Below, in pieces: positions 41,567-50,236 of a stretch of DNA of 64,000 bases. The notes beneath the pieces were generated by a model. The model did not search any database and was not told where the DNA came from. It saw only the letters and a program-made list of their open reading frames with translations. Source of the stretch: Trichomonas tenax (Eukaryota > Parabasalia > Trichomonadida > Trichomonadidae); contig JALKBU010000186.1 of NCBI GenBank assembly GCA_023091735.1, positions 1-64,000 of the forward strand, read 5' to 3'. The translations under genes were made by a program, and so were the position numbers. Positions within the stretch are counted from its first letter, which is position 1. Each line of letters starts with the position of its first letter.

Positions 41567-42151
41567 TCACCAGAAAAATATTCCGACAAGTAACAAGAAC
41601 AGAGCAAGCAGTAGAATGCCGCCAAGAATTTCACACCAATTTCTAAGTAAGAACAACTTCCACTCGAAAAAACGTGATCTTCCTGGTGCAGCCTCAATTT
41701 CATATTCTTGATTAAATCCCAAAGGCGAAGCTATGTTAGTTTCAAGCTGCTCCATGTCAATTGACTCTATATGTTCAAAATTAAGATGCTTACTTCTATT
41801 CACTATTTGAGTCAAATTATTTTTGTAATCATGCTGAAAACCGTAACTGTCGGCTGTCCTCCACTCATTAGGATAGTAAGCCAAGAAATCTGTCCTAATG
41901 TCGGCCAACATTTTGAATGCTTCATCGTCATCAAACTCATTGGCGCAAGAAAGTATAATATTTAGATCACCATTACTGTGGAGTATGTAAAACAACGAAC
42001 TGTCTTTATTGAATTTTGTCTTTTCATGGGACAAATTGATATTTTGAAGTATATTGACTATAATGAAATCGAAATCACCACTGGAAAATGTACTCTGGAC
42101 CAGAATCTTGTCTTTGCGAGATATGGCAGCGTAAAAAATTCTTGAGTTCAT
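41567..42151 (-). CDS. Longin-domain tail-anchored protein (non-canonical R-SNARE-like)
   Basis: A 194-aa protein. Residues 1-110 form a longin-type fold (ARKDKILVQ-like start: FYAAISRKDKILVQSTFSSG). A linker follows where a SNARE helix would be (TQIVNRSKHLNFEHIESIDM). A C-terminal hydrophobic anchor of about 22 residues ends the protein (ILGGILLLALFLLLVGIFFW). Longin plus anchor matches VAMP7/Ykt6/Sec22 layout, but the helix lacks the ionic-layer Arg-centred SNARE heptads, as in plant phytolongins. It probably acts on endomembranes. An initiator at 42172-42179 and Met at 42151 define the start. Confidence 0.65.
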   Translation of the reverse strand: MNSRIFYAAISRKDKILVQSTFSSGDFDFIIVNILQNINLSHEKTKFNKDSSLFYILHSNGDLNIILSCANEFDDDEAFKMLADIRTDFLAYYPNEWRTADSYGFQHDYKNNLTQIVNRSKHLNFEHIESIDMEQLETNIASPLGFNQEYEIEAAPGRSRFFEWKLFLLRNWCEILGGILLLALFLLLVGIFFW

Positions 42152-42157
42152 CAACTT

Positions 42158-42179
42158 TTCACTGCGGCCACAAAAATGA
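42158..42179. promoter_or_regulatory. Back-to-back initiators of divergent frames
   Basis: On the minus strand TCATTTTT at 42172-42179 serves the longin gene. On the plus strand TCACT at about 42159-42163 lies 13 bases before an ATG at 42176. The two motifs overlap in a 25-base gap between start codons. Confidence 0.35.
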
Positions 42180-42451
42180 CAGAACTTTTATTGCAAAAGG
42201 CTCCGATTTCATATCCTGTTATCAAATTCCACTTCAAAAGCAAAAAAACTCGAAGATTTAAAACGAATGTAAGGAAGTTGAAAGGCCGTGACACTCTTAA
42301 CCTTATTTTAAAAATCCTTCTCGAGCTAATAAAATGCTTCTTATCATTGAATTGGATTATATTAATATTTTCACACAATGAAATAGTCAACAGCAACATA
42401 GCGCTAAATATTATTATACATTTAGTTAGGCGTGGATCTCATTTTTGTTAA
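42176..42451 (+). CDS. Possible small basic/hydrophobic ORF
   Basis: A 91-codon frame with a basic N-terminal half (KFHFKSKKTRRFKTNVRKLK) and a hydrophobic second half (ILLELIKCFLSLNWIILIFS). It may be a tail-anchored or single-pass membrane peptide. It begins 13 bases after a plausible Inr. No family is recognised; a chance frame is about as likely. Confidence 0.3.
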   Translation: MTELLLQKAPISYPVIKFHFKSKKTRRFKTNVRKLKGRDTLNLILKILLELIKCFLSLNWIILIFSHNEIVNSNIALNIIIHLVRRGSHFC

Positions 42452-44036
42452 AAATTTATTCAATTTACACAAAAAATCGAACTTTGACCAAACTTTGAAA
42501 TGAACATGCATTTTATTTCATGTAATATATGTTATGATATTTCATTTAATTATCACATATGGAAAAAAAATTGTCAGTTGCTATTTTTATAACTTTGAAA
42601 TATTGGCAAGCCCAAAGATTAAGATACTTGATTACCATGGCTTTCTCGAGATACATTTTGAATTTCAAAATTGCTGTCAATAAAATGGTATTTGGTCTTA
42701 ATGTTTTTTTGATTTTCGAGTATGTGGTTACTGTATTCGTTATCAATATCCATTTTAATATTAGATTCTGCTTCAATCTATACAGTAATGGATGGATACT
42801 TATATTGAAAGTTATTAATGTTACCTGAGATATATCGAAGTTCGCCGTAAAAATTCCAATAAAGATATGGCAAAAAATTTAACGTCTTTGTCAAATTTAA
42901 TTAAATATGATAAATGATAATTAAAAATCAGAATAAGTAACTGCAGCATGTTGCAAGTTGAAATAAATTTGGCTTTTAAACTGATGAATTCAATGAAAAA
43001 AAAAACAATTTCACAAAGAACTTGATTATAAAACTATATTTTATGTATACATATATATTATACTTTTTGAGAATGTGCTGTTATGTTGGTTAAGCAATCA
43101 AAGCGAAATATAGTCGTAATTCTCAATTATTTTTTATACTAGCTAAAAAATAAAATTAAATGATAAATCACATATTACTTGATATAGCAATATGCAAATC
43201 ATATGTAAAAGCATGAAATCAAATGTAATATTATTTGATTGAATTGAAAAATTTCATTTGACGATTAACTCTTACTCATTTTAATACATTACATCCTGCA
43301 TATAACTATTCTGCAAAGGAATTATTTTTTCAACGGGCACATATGTAGTTATGATTAGAAAGAAAAAATACAATTACATCGAGAATCGAACACTCGCCTA
43401 ATATGTAAAAAAGCACTTTTCCTATTAGACTAATTTGACATGTAAACTTTCAAATTACAAATTTTTATTTAATAAAATTCCAAAATTATGATCTTCATTA
43501 CTTAAGTTAGTAGAGCTTAGATATTTTAGTATAAGCATCAACACTACCCCCTATGTCTACCATTAAAGTTACAAGGAAATTGAATCTGGGAAAGGGAGTG
43601 TCACAGCCTTTGGAAGTTGGAAATAAGCAACTTGGTACATATAGTTAGGTCAACGCTGATGTGTAGGCTCTTCCTATGATATAGCTGAGTGAAATAACAT
43701 TAAATTTCAAGCTGAAATTAAAAATAAACCACCGAGCCCACACACTCAAAATTTGAAATAGGAACCTCATGAAATTCAAATCCTCAGCATTTCACACTTC
43801 AACAACACTAATTAAAAACCTAATTTATTTAGTATTTAATGACTTTATTAATGCCATATAAGTATACTGGAAGTTATCATTCTATACATTGAATCTTCTA
43901 TATTCATTTGATTATATTTGATATACAACATAAATTAATTATGTTTCATTTATATTTGCAATGCGTATATTGAGCGTGGCAAAGAAATTATATAAATCAA
44001 ACAATAGTACGTATTTAAGATAAAAATGAAATATAA
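42452..44036. other. Spacer with a tRNA-like relic
   Basis: About 1.6 kb, mostly AT-rich without coding signal. The part from 43540 to 43760 is less AT-rich, but no known RNA was recognised. A tRNA-like sequence is listed separately at 43374-43445. Confidence 0.4.
43374..43445 (-). tRNA. Degenerate tRNA-like sequence (probable pseudogene)
   Basis: Read on the minus strand, these 72 bases have an A-box-like TAGTCTAATAGG and a B-box/T-arm GAGTGTTCGATTCTC with the classic TTCGA loop. The ends TTACAT and ATGTAA are complementary. The D-arm, however, does not close and the anticodon arm (around GTGCTTTTTTACATATT) pairs poorly, so no anticodon can be assigned with confidence. It is most likely a decayed tRNA; a functional RNA with unusual arms would need a covariance-model test. 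Confidence 0.4.
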
Positions 44037-44618
44037 TTAACAGCATCCTCCACTATTCGCCTTTTTGCCATTTTCAATATTGACAGTAACTTCGTCTTGA
44101 GATATTTTTTGTGTTTTTTGCACTTTTGTTATTTTAAGAATTAAATCGGTAAGTTCTTCGATATTTTGATTTGTTTTGGCTGAAACCATAATAAACTCAG
44201 CATTGTAAGTTTCAGACTTACTGCAGGCTTCTTCAGCAGTGACTTCTTTGTTTGAAAGATCCGACTTATTTCCTATAATAACTACTTTAATGTCAGGTTC
44301 AAAAGTACGTAATGAGTTCACCCAGAAGTCGATACTCTCAAGTGAATGCTTGTCATCAAGTGCAAAAACTACCAATCCAATTTTAGCATTGCAGTAATAT
44401 ATTGGTGCCATGCTTCTGAACTTCTCTTGTCCAGCTGTATCCCAAAGCTGGACATTTATTTCTTCACCTGGCTGACCTAATTTTTTCAATTCGTATTGAG
44501 CACCAACTGTGGCCCTGTATTCCTCAGAAAACTCTCCATAAACAATGGCGTTGACTATTGATGTCTTTCCGACACCAGGAGCTCCAACAAAAACAACCTT
44601 CACTGACTTGTCACTCAT
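44037..44618 (-). CDS. Rab family small GTPase (Rab5/21-like)
   Basis: A 193-aa GTPase. Its P-loop GAPGVGKTS lies at residues 12-20, RATVGAQY is switch I, WDTAGQEKFRSM at 59-70 is G3, NKSD is G4 and SAK is G5. The C-terminus SGGCC is a prenylation site, so it should sit on membranes. Switch regions recall endocytic Rabs (Rab5/21), but the exact class is uncertain. The frame is open upstream from a TTG in a hydrophobic stretch; MSDKSVKV at 44618 is the natural start, with TCACAA (44625-44630) as an initiator-like motif. Confidence 0.92.
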   Translation of the reverse strand: MSDKSVKVVFVGAPGVGKTSIVNAIVYGEFSEEYRATVGAQYELKKLGQPGEEINVQLWDTAGQEKFRSMAPIYYCNAKIGLVVFALDDKHSLESIDFWVNSLRTFEPDIKVVIIGNKSDLSNKEVTAEEACSKSETYNAEFIMVSAKTNQNIEELTDLILKITKVQKTQKISQDEVTVNIENGKKANSGGCC

Positions 44619-44984
44619 ATTTAATTGTGAAGTTTTTGTAAAATAAAAACTCCAACAACAAATCAATATCAACACATTAAATATCCAAAGAAGAAGATCA
44701 ATACACCACAACTTTAAGAGACTTTGGTATAGTTGTCAATTCTATCTGGAATTTTTATTCAATTACAAAACCATTACTCATATAACTCATAACATATCTT
44801 TTATACCATTAAGTTTTTATATTTATCTTGTTTGATTCCTTTTCGATTGTGGGGTATTTAAATCATTAGCATTTTATGAAACATGAGAATTTTAATTAGA
44901 ATTATAAACTATTAATCTAAAAACGATGAATTTCTCGGATGAATTTATAAATTGTATATGGAATTACACAATAACACAAAACAT

Positions 44985-46313
44985 TTAAGCTTGATCAGAT
45001 ACTTCGATCTTAATCTGCAAGTTGTTGATCTGTTCCTCGTCGATTGATGCCTCAAAGTCAGCGAGATCCTTAGAATCAAACCCTTCATTGTATTGCTGAT
45101 CGATAGATGATTCATATGGCCAATGGAAGTAAATGAGGAGAATTGCATAGCAGTGGATCTGAGCAATCTTGATGGCAATTCCGCACGTTGTATTGTATTT
45201 AGGATCCTCTATAGCGATTGTGAAGCCGAAGAAAGCCAAAGTGAAAATTGCAACAATTGAGTAAACAATAACTTTACGCTTCTCGGATTCATCTGTCTGG
45301 AAGAAGCTGATAGCAACAAAGACAACAATTATAAGTGTTGAAATTCCGAAACTGATATTGTAAACCATTGCAATTAAAGATCCGGCTTTCTCTGAGAAGA
45401 AGTGCTCCTTTGTGAACTCTTTGAGTAACGAAACAATAATGAAATATCCGTAGTATAAAAAAGTTGTAATTAAATCGTTTGACTTTTCCTTCTTGTGCTT
45501 CAATGTAAGGTTCAACAAAATGAGAGCCATGGAAAGAAGAACGAGACCTGGAGTAGCACCTAAAGCAATGTCCTCAACATATGAAAAGAATTTGTGAGGG
45601 AAGAAAACAAAGAGAACGTAGAGAGGATTGGTGCCATAGATAGCAGCGAGAGAAATAGCACATGTTAATAATTGTTCAAATGTGTAATCAGAAGTTGAAT
45701 AGAACAAACGCGTCATGAACAATGCAAGAACGATGATTGTAGAGACAATGAAGATAGTACGAAGCCAGATGTTGAAAAACGCGTGATTTCCATCGAGTGT
45801 TTCCCAAACGATGCTTCCACCTGTGTAAGCACTTGCTTTGTCAAATGTGATTAGAACGTCAGCTTCGTCATACTTCACAAATGGATCGTAGAAAAATTCG
45901 AATGGTTTTGTAACAGTTTGATTCGGAATTATTCCAACATAATTGTGAAAATGTTGCTTTATTTCCTTCACTTCTTTTCCTTTCTTGTTGAATTTAATAG
46001 CGTAATCGAACTGGAGAGGAACCTGGTCTTGTCCTGCTGGTTTTTCGACATTCATCATCATTTTTAATTTAAGGTAGCGATTCTTTGGAGTCAAGGAAAT
46101 TGATTGGTGATACTTGATATCAATTGTGCCTGATTTGTATAGTTTTGGTCCGTAATATCCAGCAACAGCCGTAGAAGCCAATATCAAAATATAGAGGAAG
46201 ACGGCCAATAAGTCGTCCTTTATAGAGCCTGTTTCGATGCTCATCAGAGCGTCTGCAGCTGTTGAGTCTCCGATCTGGAGATCGAAGAGTTTCTCGTCAT
46301 TCTTGAGATCCAT
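44985..46313 (-). CDS. Seven-transmembrane GOST/TMEM181-like protein
   Basis: A 442-aa multi-pass protein. One membrane helix near residue 40 is followed by a lumenal beta-rich domain (about 60-180: SLTPKNRYLKLKMMMNVEKP; KYDEADVLITFDKAS). Seven further hydrophobic segments then run from about 185 to 410. An acidic cytosolic tail (DLADFEASIDEEQINN) ends the protein. This topology matches the Wntless/TMEM181/GOST group of Golgi seven-transmembrane proteins that escort cargo. Direct residue similarity is modest, so a GPCR-like or other 7TM family remains possible. Confidence 0.55.
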   Translation of the reverse strand: MDLKNDEKLFDLQIGDSTAADALMSIETGSIKDDLLAVFLYILILASTAVAGYYGPKLYKSGTIDIKYHQSISLTPKNRYLKLKMMMNVEKPAGQDQVPLQFDYAIKFNKKGKEVKEIKQHFHNYVGIIPNQTVTKPFEFFYDPFVKYDEADVLITFDKASAYTGGSIVWETLDGNHAFFNIWLRTIFIVSTIIVLALFMTRLFYSTSDYTFEQLLTCAISLAAIYGTNPLYVLFVFFPHKFFSYVEDIALGATPGLVLLSMALILLNLTLKHKKEKSNDLITTFLYYGYFIIVSLLKEFTKEHFFSEKAGSLIAMVYNISFGISTLIIVVFVAISFFQTDESEKRKVIVYSIVAIFTLAFFGFTIAIEDPKYNTTCGIAIKIAQIHCYAILLIYFHWPYESSIDQQYNEGFDSKDLADFEASIDEEQINNLQIKIEVSDQA

Positions 46314-46825
46314 TCTATTTCTAATGTTAAGGTTATTTTACATGTCAATAGCGGCCAAATCATCTATAAGGTTGCTGACTGTTATCTAATGGATGTCCAC
46401 ATTTAGTACATCTCTTGTACCCCCGATTTTATGGTGTTATACAAATCACACTTCATTGAAGAATGTCGAAATTTGACCATTGTTTCAATGAAGAATGCTT
46501 TCTTGAAATGACCCCCTAAATATTCATTTATAGTTCTGCAATATTCAGCCCCTCACATTTTAAAAAGGCCCCTTTTATTTCACATATTTCCCTTTAAATT
46601 GATTGTTGCTCCTTTTTTAAAATATCATTTTATATTAAATCCCTTTCAATAGTTCATTTCTTGAGGAATCACTTATGAACATACTCTATTAAAAAATTCA
46701 ATAAAAGTTCCTTTGATTCTGCATCTTTTATATATTCTCATCGATGACAAAATTATATCATAATGAGATTCTCAAGAATAAATAAAGAAGGCAATATTTT
46801 CATAATAAACAAACAATCTTTTAAG
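46314..46825. other. Spacer, nothing seen
   Basis: About 510 bases. A stretch at 46440-46640 contains repeated CCCC/TTTT-rich tracts, but no coding or RNA signal. Confidence 0.4.
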
Positions 46826-49231
46826 TTATTTGGACTCATCCAGCATTGTTAATAGCTGCGCTGGTGGAATTGGCGATTCATCAGTGATGCGGTGAACAAA
46901 CTGCGTTATAAGTTCATATTGCTTCTTGTCAGCTTCCATATTTGTTAAAGCAGCAATGAGTTCTGCATTTCTTCTCTCTAAATCGCTAATTTCTCTCCTG
47001 TTTTCTATCTGGCTTTGATGCATTTCTTCAAGGACTTTAATAGTCTCACGAAGCTTTTCTTTCAAGAGTCGCGATTTATCGTGAACATGTTTTCTTGCTT
47101 CCTCTGATTGCCTGAGCTCTACTTTGAGGTTGTTGATCTCAATGCTTGCTTTTTCACGCTCAACATCGATGTTGTGGAAATCATCGCTTTTTGTCGCGAA
47201 CTCATTCTTGAGATCTTTGAGTTTGTTTTTCAAACTGTCATTGGAGACAGCTAACTCATTATTTTGCTTTGTAAGCATGTCTATCTTTCCTTGCAGCTCA
47301 CCAACTTTAACTTCATATGCTGCATTTTCTCTTTCAGTCTTCAAGTGTCCGACAATCTGCTGCTTTTGTTCTTCTACGATTTTTGTCAATTCATCAATCT
47401 TCTGTTTTTGTTGGCTGTTTTGCGCCTTCAATTCTAATATTACTCCATTCATATTGTTGTTCTTCTTCACCTGCTCCTCAATAGATTTCTGCTTCTCTTC
47501 GTTAGAACTCTTAAGCTGAGAATTCTCATTTTCTAATTCAGCAATTCTTTCTTCTAATTGTCTGATTTTTTCCGCCATTTCGTCATTTTCTGCTTGCAAA
47601 CTGTCGTTCTTTGAATACAATGATTGGATTTCAAGCTCGTCGCACGCAATGCGGGCCTTTAAGCTTTCTGTTGCCTTGTTTGCAGCATCAACACGGCCAT
47701 CAACTGATTCTTCAACTTTTCTTCTGTCTTCCTTCGATCTCAAGTTTATTGTCATAAAACCTGAAATAATCGAATCAAACAAAACAGAGGAATCAGCAGT
47801 TCTGTCGCCAATCTCTAGTTTGGAAATATGCGATAAAGCAGTGACTGCGTCAAGCAATGCTTTGCGATCAGTGACATTTTCAACAACGTGAGCGAGTAAC
47901 GCCGAAAATTGAGAATCAATGATAACAAGTCTGAGACGTTTCTTCCATGAATCAATGGCATCTGAGCAACGACTGATGAATAAGAACAATGTGAGTGAAA
48001 CGAAGGGTTCACTGGACTCTATTTGACGCTGAAATGCAACGAAAATTGACTCTTCGAAGCACTCTAAAATTGATTTTATCGAGTCGAGACATTTCTTTGA
48101 TGAAGCGAAGAATTTCAAAATTGTCGCAGCGCTCTCTAAGAGATCATTTTCAAGTGTGTTTGGTGGTGCAGAGAGTATTCTCAAGGCCTTTGTTATGTGT
48201 GAATCCATTGATTTAAGGTCATCGAAGAGTGTTTCATTCTGGAAATGTAATTGTTCGAGCATCATGAGAATTTCGTGACTTATGAACCCATACGGTGTGG
48301 AAACAAGTGAATTGATGACGCTGTCGATGTCAACTTCTTCAAATGTCAACAAAAATCCTGAATCACGATTGATAATTATTCTATTAATGCAATTAAAGAG
48401 CATCATTGATTTCATTGCTGTGGACGATATAGCAGCTTCGACAATTTGATTGATTTCCTCTTCATTTATAATAGAAACAACTGAAATATCAGTCAACAAT
48501 GAAACTGCGCATTTAAGCAAGAGAAGATTGTCTCCTGACACAGATATTGCATGTAAAGCAGCTGCTTTAACGGTTTTGTCTTCGATACTTCGTGGAAAAA
48601 TGCTTAGAAGTGATGATAATGATGATAAAACTAATAGATGATCATCTGATGATAATGAGGCTGTAGCAATATCTCTAAATGACTTCAGCTCAGAAGAAGT
48701 CCTTACAAATGTCAAAAACAAAGGCCTTGCACGAAGCAGATTCGAAATCGTACATAATGTGTATGACATGCATGATTTAACAGAAAGAAGCTGTACCAAA
48801 TTCCTAAATAAGTCCGCATATTGTTCTTTATCGGTCTGCTTAAGTTGTCCGTCTGAAATAAAAGCCGTTAATTCTAATAAAACTTTTTGTGTGTTTTGTT
48901 TGATGTTTGTTCTTACTGTTTCGACAACTTTACTGAACGGAAAGTAATTTGCAAGCAGCTGATGAATCAATGGCGCTGAAATTGATAAAGATTTTAAAAA
49001 TTGAGCGAATGATTCGGTGTAAGTGATAGATTCTTGACTTTCCGGATTAATTCTTGAAAAAGGTTCAACAATTAAGTGTATAAACGTTTCCAAAGAAGGA
49101 TCATTTGCAATTGCCGATAATTCGAACGTTCCAACGGAAAAGGTTGATATAATATCCAAGTAGGCCTTGTCGAAGGCCGGAGAGTTGTCTCTTTTCGACT
49201 CCAGCACATCGCAAAAAGTTCCAAGATGCAT
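46826..49231 (-). CDS. CIP2A-like armadillo/coiled-coil protein
   Basis: An 801-aa protein with two halves. Residues 1-480 are helical repeats (SNLLRARPLFLTFVRTSSEL; LVLSSLSSLLSIFP). Residues 500-785 form a long coiled coil (ESLKARIACDELEIQSLYSK; QLEERIAELENENSQLK). This is the architecture of animal CIP2A, an inhibitor of PP2A, and the block around residue 175 recalls it. The resemblance is to layout more than to exact motifs, so other armadillo-coiled-coil tethers (Uso1/p115-type) stay possible. It shares a 35-base divergent promoter with the gene at 49267. Confidence 0.5.
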   Translation of the reverse strand: MHLGTFCDVLESKRDNSPAFDKAYLDIISTFSVGTFELSAIANDPSLETFIHLIVEPFSRINPESQESITYTESFAQFLKSLSISAPLIHQLLANYFPFSKVVETVRTNIKQNTQKVLLELTAFISDGQLKQTDKEQYADLFRNLVQLLSVKSCMSYTLCTISNLLRARPLFLTFVRTSSELKSFRDIATASLSSDDHLLVLSSLSSLLSIFPRSIEDKTVKAAALHAISVSGDNLLLLKCAVSLLTDISVVSIINEEEINQIVEAAISSTAMKSMMLFNCINRIIINRDSGFLLTFEEVDIDSVINSLVSTPYGFISHEILMMLEQLHFQNETLFDDLKSMDSHITKALRILSAPPNTLENDLLESAATILKFFASSKKCLDSIKSILECFEESIFVAFQRQIESSEPFVSLTLFLFISRCSDAIDSWKKRLRLVIIDSQFSALLAHVVENVTDRKALLDAVTALSHISKLEIGDRTADSSVLFDSIISGFMTINLRSKEDRRKVEESVDGRVDAANKATESLKARIACDELEIQSLYSKNDSLQAENDEMAEKIRQLEERIAELENENSQLKSSNEEKQKSIEEQVKKNNNMNGVILELKAQNSQQKQKIDELTKIVEEQKQQIVGHLKTERENAAYEVKVGELQGKIDMLTKQNNELAVSNDSLKNKLKDLKNEFATKSDDFHNIDVEREKASIEINNLKVELRQSEEARKHVHDKSRLLKEKLRETIKVLEEMHQSQIENRREISDLERRNAELIAALTNMEADKKQYELITQFVHRITDESPIPPAQLLTMLDESK

Positions 49232-49266
49232 TTTTTAAAAATGACGTTTAAAATTTCTAAAACATA
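49232..49266. promoter_or_regulatory. 35-base bidirectional promoter
   Basis: Only 35 bases separate the ATGs of two divergent genes. A minus-strand initiator TCATTTTT lies at 49237-49244, six bases before the ATG at 49231. No equally clear plus-strand initiator is seen. Confidence 0.5.
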
Positions 49267-50151
49267 ATGAATCAGGACCTTGACGAGATATTTGACACAA
49301 GTCTTGGCTCTGTTCGTGATTTTGAGAATGATACAAATGTCGCCAGCAATGAGTCGAGCGAAAATTTCGTTGAGGAGGAGACAGATGAAGATTCGGAAAA
49401 ACAAAAGCGCCAATCACCCTCAAACAGGCAACTAACAAATCGAGAGATCAACGAAATCAAGTCTATGCACACACAGAAGTTATTTGCACTAAAACAACAA
49501 AATCTCGCAAAAGAACAAGCATTGGCGAGTTCTAATGACCTGAAATACAGAGACTACCTTTGGGACATTACGTGTAAATATTTTAACAAAGGGTGTTTCG
49601 CTGATAATTTGGAGCCTCATTTCGAGAACAAATTGGCTGAAGAAGAATATAAACTCAAAAAGGAAATAATCGCGTTGCAGGAACAACAAAAAGAGGAAAT
49701 TCGGATATCAAAAGAGAACATGAAAGACACGCAGTCTAAGTGCGAGCCAACAGTGGAGCTTCTGGAACCTCAGGCGCTGGCTCAGATCTTGTATGACAGC
49801 ATTTATGATTGCGATGTTTTTCGGGAATCTGCAAATATAAACAAACTTATTGACCAGATCCTGCAGAAGTTTGAGAATAACATTCTAAGCATTGGAAGCT
49901 CTGACTTCTCAGAAAGTTCCATTCCTATGCAGAGTCCTATTAGACTGCCGTATAAGTCTCCGCAATTAAAAGTTTCTCCACCGAAACCAATACAGAGAAA
50001 CACACCTCTTAAATCGAGTTCTAAAGTTAGAAGAGATCCCGCATTGAAGAGGAATATACAAGAGCGTAAGAAGCTCAAGCAATCTATAGAACAAACCAAT
50101 AAGTTCTTGGCTGATATGAAGAAGCAATCTTGGTTTGGTGAATTTTTATAA
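49267..50151 (+). CDS. Hypothetical acidic/coiled-coil protein
   Basis: A 294-aa unrecognised protein. The N-terminus is acidic and disordered (ESSENFVEEETDEDSEKQKR). A charged coiled coil follows at about 75-160 (KLAEEEYKLKKEIIALQEQQ). The C-terminal third is Ser/Pro/Lys-rich with several SP motifs (PMQSPIRLPYKSPQLKVSPP) typical of Cdk or proline-directed phosphorylation, ending in a basic helix. It converges on the TOR gene with an 85-base gap. A centrosome- or spindle-type structural role would suit the pattern but is a guess. Confidence 0.7.
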   Translation: MNQDLDEIFDTSLGSVRDFENDTNVASNESSENFVEEETDEDSEKQKRQSPSNRQLTNREINEIKSMHTQKLFALKQQNLAKEQALASSNDLKYRDYLWDITCKYFNKGCFADNLEPHFENKLAEEEYKLKKEIIALQEQQKEEIRISKENMKDTQSKCEPTVELLEPQALAQILYDSIYDCDVFRESANINKLIDQILQKFENNILSIGSSDFSESSIPMQSPIRLPYKSPQLKVSPPKPIQRNTPLKSSSKVRRDPALKRNIQERKKLKQSIEQTNKFLADMKKQSWFGEFL

Positions 50152-50236
50152 TTTATTTGTTTGTATTTTTAAATTGTATTTTTAACATATAACATAATAT
50201 TTTAAATAACAAAAAAAAAGAAAATAATATTTTGTA

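Noticed and set aside
43500..43850. Possible C/D-box snoRNA or other ncRNA
   Set aside because: GCTGATG and CTGA strings occur, but spacing and a terminal stem do not fit. Kept only as spacer.
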